DNA of 64,000 nt, from the NCBI GenBank assembly GCA_023630585.1, contig CM042558.1:3224300-3288299 (forward strand), read 5' to 3'. The translations under genes and the position numbers were made by a program. Shown piece by piece: positions 62,989-64,000 of this stretch. Within the stretch, counting starts at the first letter, position 1; every line of letters starts with the position of its first letter. The notes under the pieces are model-generated. The model was given only the letters and a program-made list of their open reading frames with translations, was not told where the DNA came from and made no database searches. Origin of the DNA: Cranoglanis bouderius (lineage: Eukaryota; Chordata; Actinopteri; Siluriformes; Cranoglanididae).

Positions 62989-64000
62989 TAGGTGCATCAA
63001 AAAAAAAATTGAATATCGTGGAAAAGTTCTTTTTTTCCTGTAATTTAATTCAAAAAGTGGAACTTTCATATATTCTAGATTCATTACACATAAAGTGAAA
63101 TATTTCAAGCCTTTTTTGCTTTAATCTTCATGATTACGGCTTACAGCTCATGGAAATCAAAAATCCAGTATTTCAATTATAATACAGAAATGTCGACCTT
63201 CTGAAAAGAAGGTCTGGGCTCCTTTTGCATGAATTACTGCATCAATGTGGCGTGGCATGGAGGCAATCAGCCTGTGGCTGAGGTGTTATGGAAGCCCAGG
63301 TTGCTTTGATAGCGGCCTTCAGCTCGTCTGTATTGTTGGGTCTGGTGTCTTTCGTCTTCCTCTTGACAAAATTCAGGTCAGGTGAGTCGGCTGGCCGATC
63401 AAGCACAGTAATACCATGGTCAACAAACCAGTTACTAGTAGTTTTGGCACTGTGGCAGGTGCCAAGTCCTGCTGGAAAATGAAATCAGCATCTCCATAAA
63501 GCTCGTCAGCAGACAGAAGCATGAAGTGCTCTAAAATCTCCTGGTAGACGCTGCATCGACTCTCGACTCGAGAAAACACAGTGGACCAACACCAGCAGAT
63601 GACATGGCACCCCAAATCATCACTGACTGTGGAAACTTCACACTGGACTTCAAGCAGCTTGGATTCTGTGCCTCTCCACTCTTCCTCCAGACTCTGGGAC
63701 CTTGATTTCCAAATGAAATGCAAAATTTACTTTCATCTGAAAAGAGGACTTTGGACCACTGAGCAACGGTGTTTTGAGTAAAAAGGTGTTTTGAGTTAAT
63801 TAGCTGATTAGAGTCTTCTCAGGTCCACATTGCTGTATTATAAATTCTTTATTCTAATATTTTTGAGATACTGGATTTTTCCACTATCTCATTTCCGTGA
63901 GCTGTAAGCCGTAATCATCCAGATTAAAACAAAAAAGGCTTGAAATATTTCACTTTATGTGTCATGAATCTAGAATATATGAAAGTTCCACTTTTTGAAT
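62989..64000 (-). mobile_element. Tc1-like element, cut by the window end
   Basis: The left end ggtgcatcaaaaaaaaaatt and its inverted copy near 63862-64000 (gaatctagaatatatgaaag) bound it; the right end runs out of the window. Minus-strand transposase remains: SRVESRCSVYQEILEHFML and DADFIFQQDLAPATVPKLL, i.e. the Tc1 catalytic aspartate region. Stop-interrupted. The solo terminal repeat at 41213 belongs to the same family. Confidence 0.85.

Noticed and set aside
1..64000. CRISPR arrays, operons, tRNA and rRNA genes
   Set aside because: None seen; the window is vertebrate nuclear DNA. The only rRNA-like match is the 5S-derived SINE head at 19853-19957.

Overview
The window is animal nuclear DNA, most likely from a teleost fish. 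It holds long introns, GT-AG split genes and very dense fish-type transposons (several Tc1-like families, a V-SINE/HE1-type SINE, a 5S-rRNA-derived SINE, a CR1/L2-like LINE piece, MITEs). The repeat style suggests an ostariophysan, possibly a catfish; that is an inference from recall of repeat families. There are no prokaryotic features, no CRISPR, and I saw no tRNA or rRNA gene.

Layout. (1) 1-3453: upstream of the tau start codon, with an old Tc1-like remnant. (2) 3454-about 25711, plus strand: the microtubule-associated protein tau gene (mapt). I reconstruct 18 coding exons whose phases all agree, giving a longest protein of about 835 residues. It has N-terminal insert exons, a large 'big tau' exon (801 nt), a proline-rich region, and a microtubule-binding domain in which the exon-10-type repeat has been multiplied. 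Seven intact repeats and one decayed repeat exon are present, against four in human tau. (3) 25712-34600: intergenic, filled with Tc1-like elements. (4) About 55450-34600, minus strand: kansl1, a KAT8/MOF NSL-complex scaffold. Thirteen coding exons are assembled (about 1006 residues), plus a probable non-coding first exon in a CpG-rich region. (5) 55700-60880: Tc1-like elements. (6) 60994-62904, plus strand: a two-exon gene for a 48-residue twin-CX9C (CHCH) protein, behind a TATA box. (7) 62990-64000: another Tc1-like element, cut by the window end.

The tau and kansl1 genes converge tail to tail. In human 17q21.31 MAPT and KANSL1 are also neighbours on opposite strands, so this is an ancient block. 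The functions are separate: tau stabilises axonal microtubules, while KANSL1 scaffolds histone H4 acetylation and also acts at mitotic microtubules. The third gene looks like a mitochondrial intermembrane-space protein. The most notable content is the amplified tau repeat array, with tandemly copied exon-intron units and one copy caught decaying, followed by the tiny CHCH gene, which I cannot assign to a named family.
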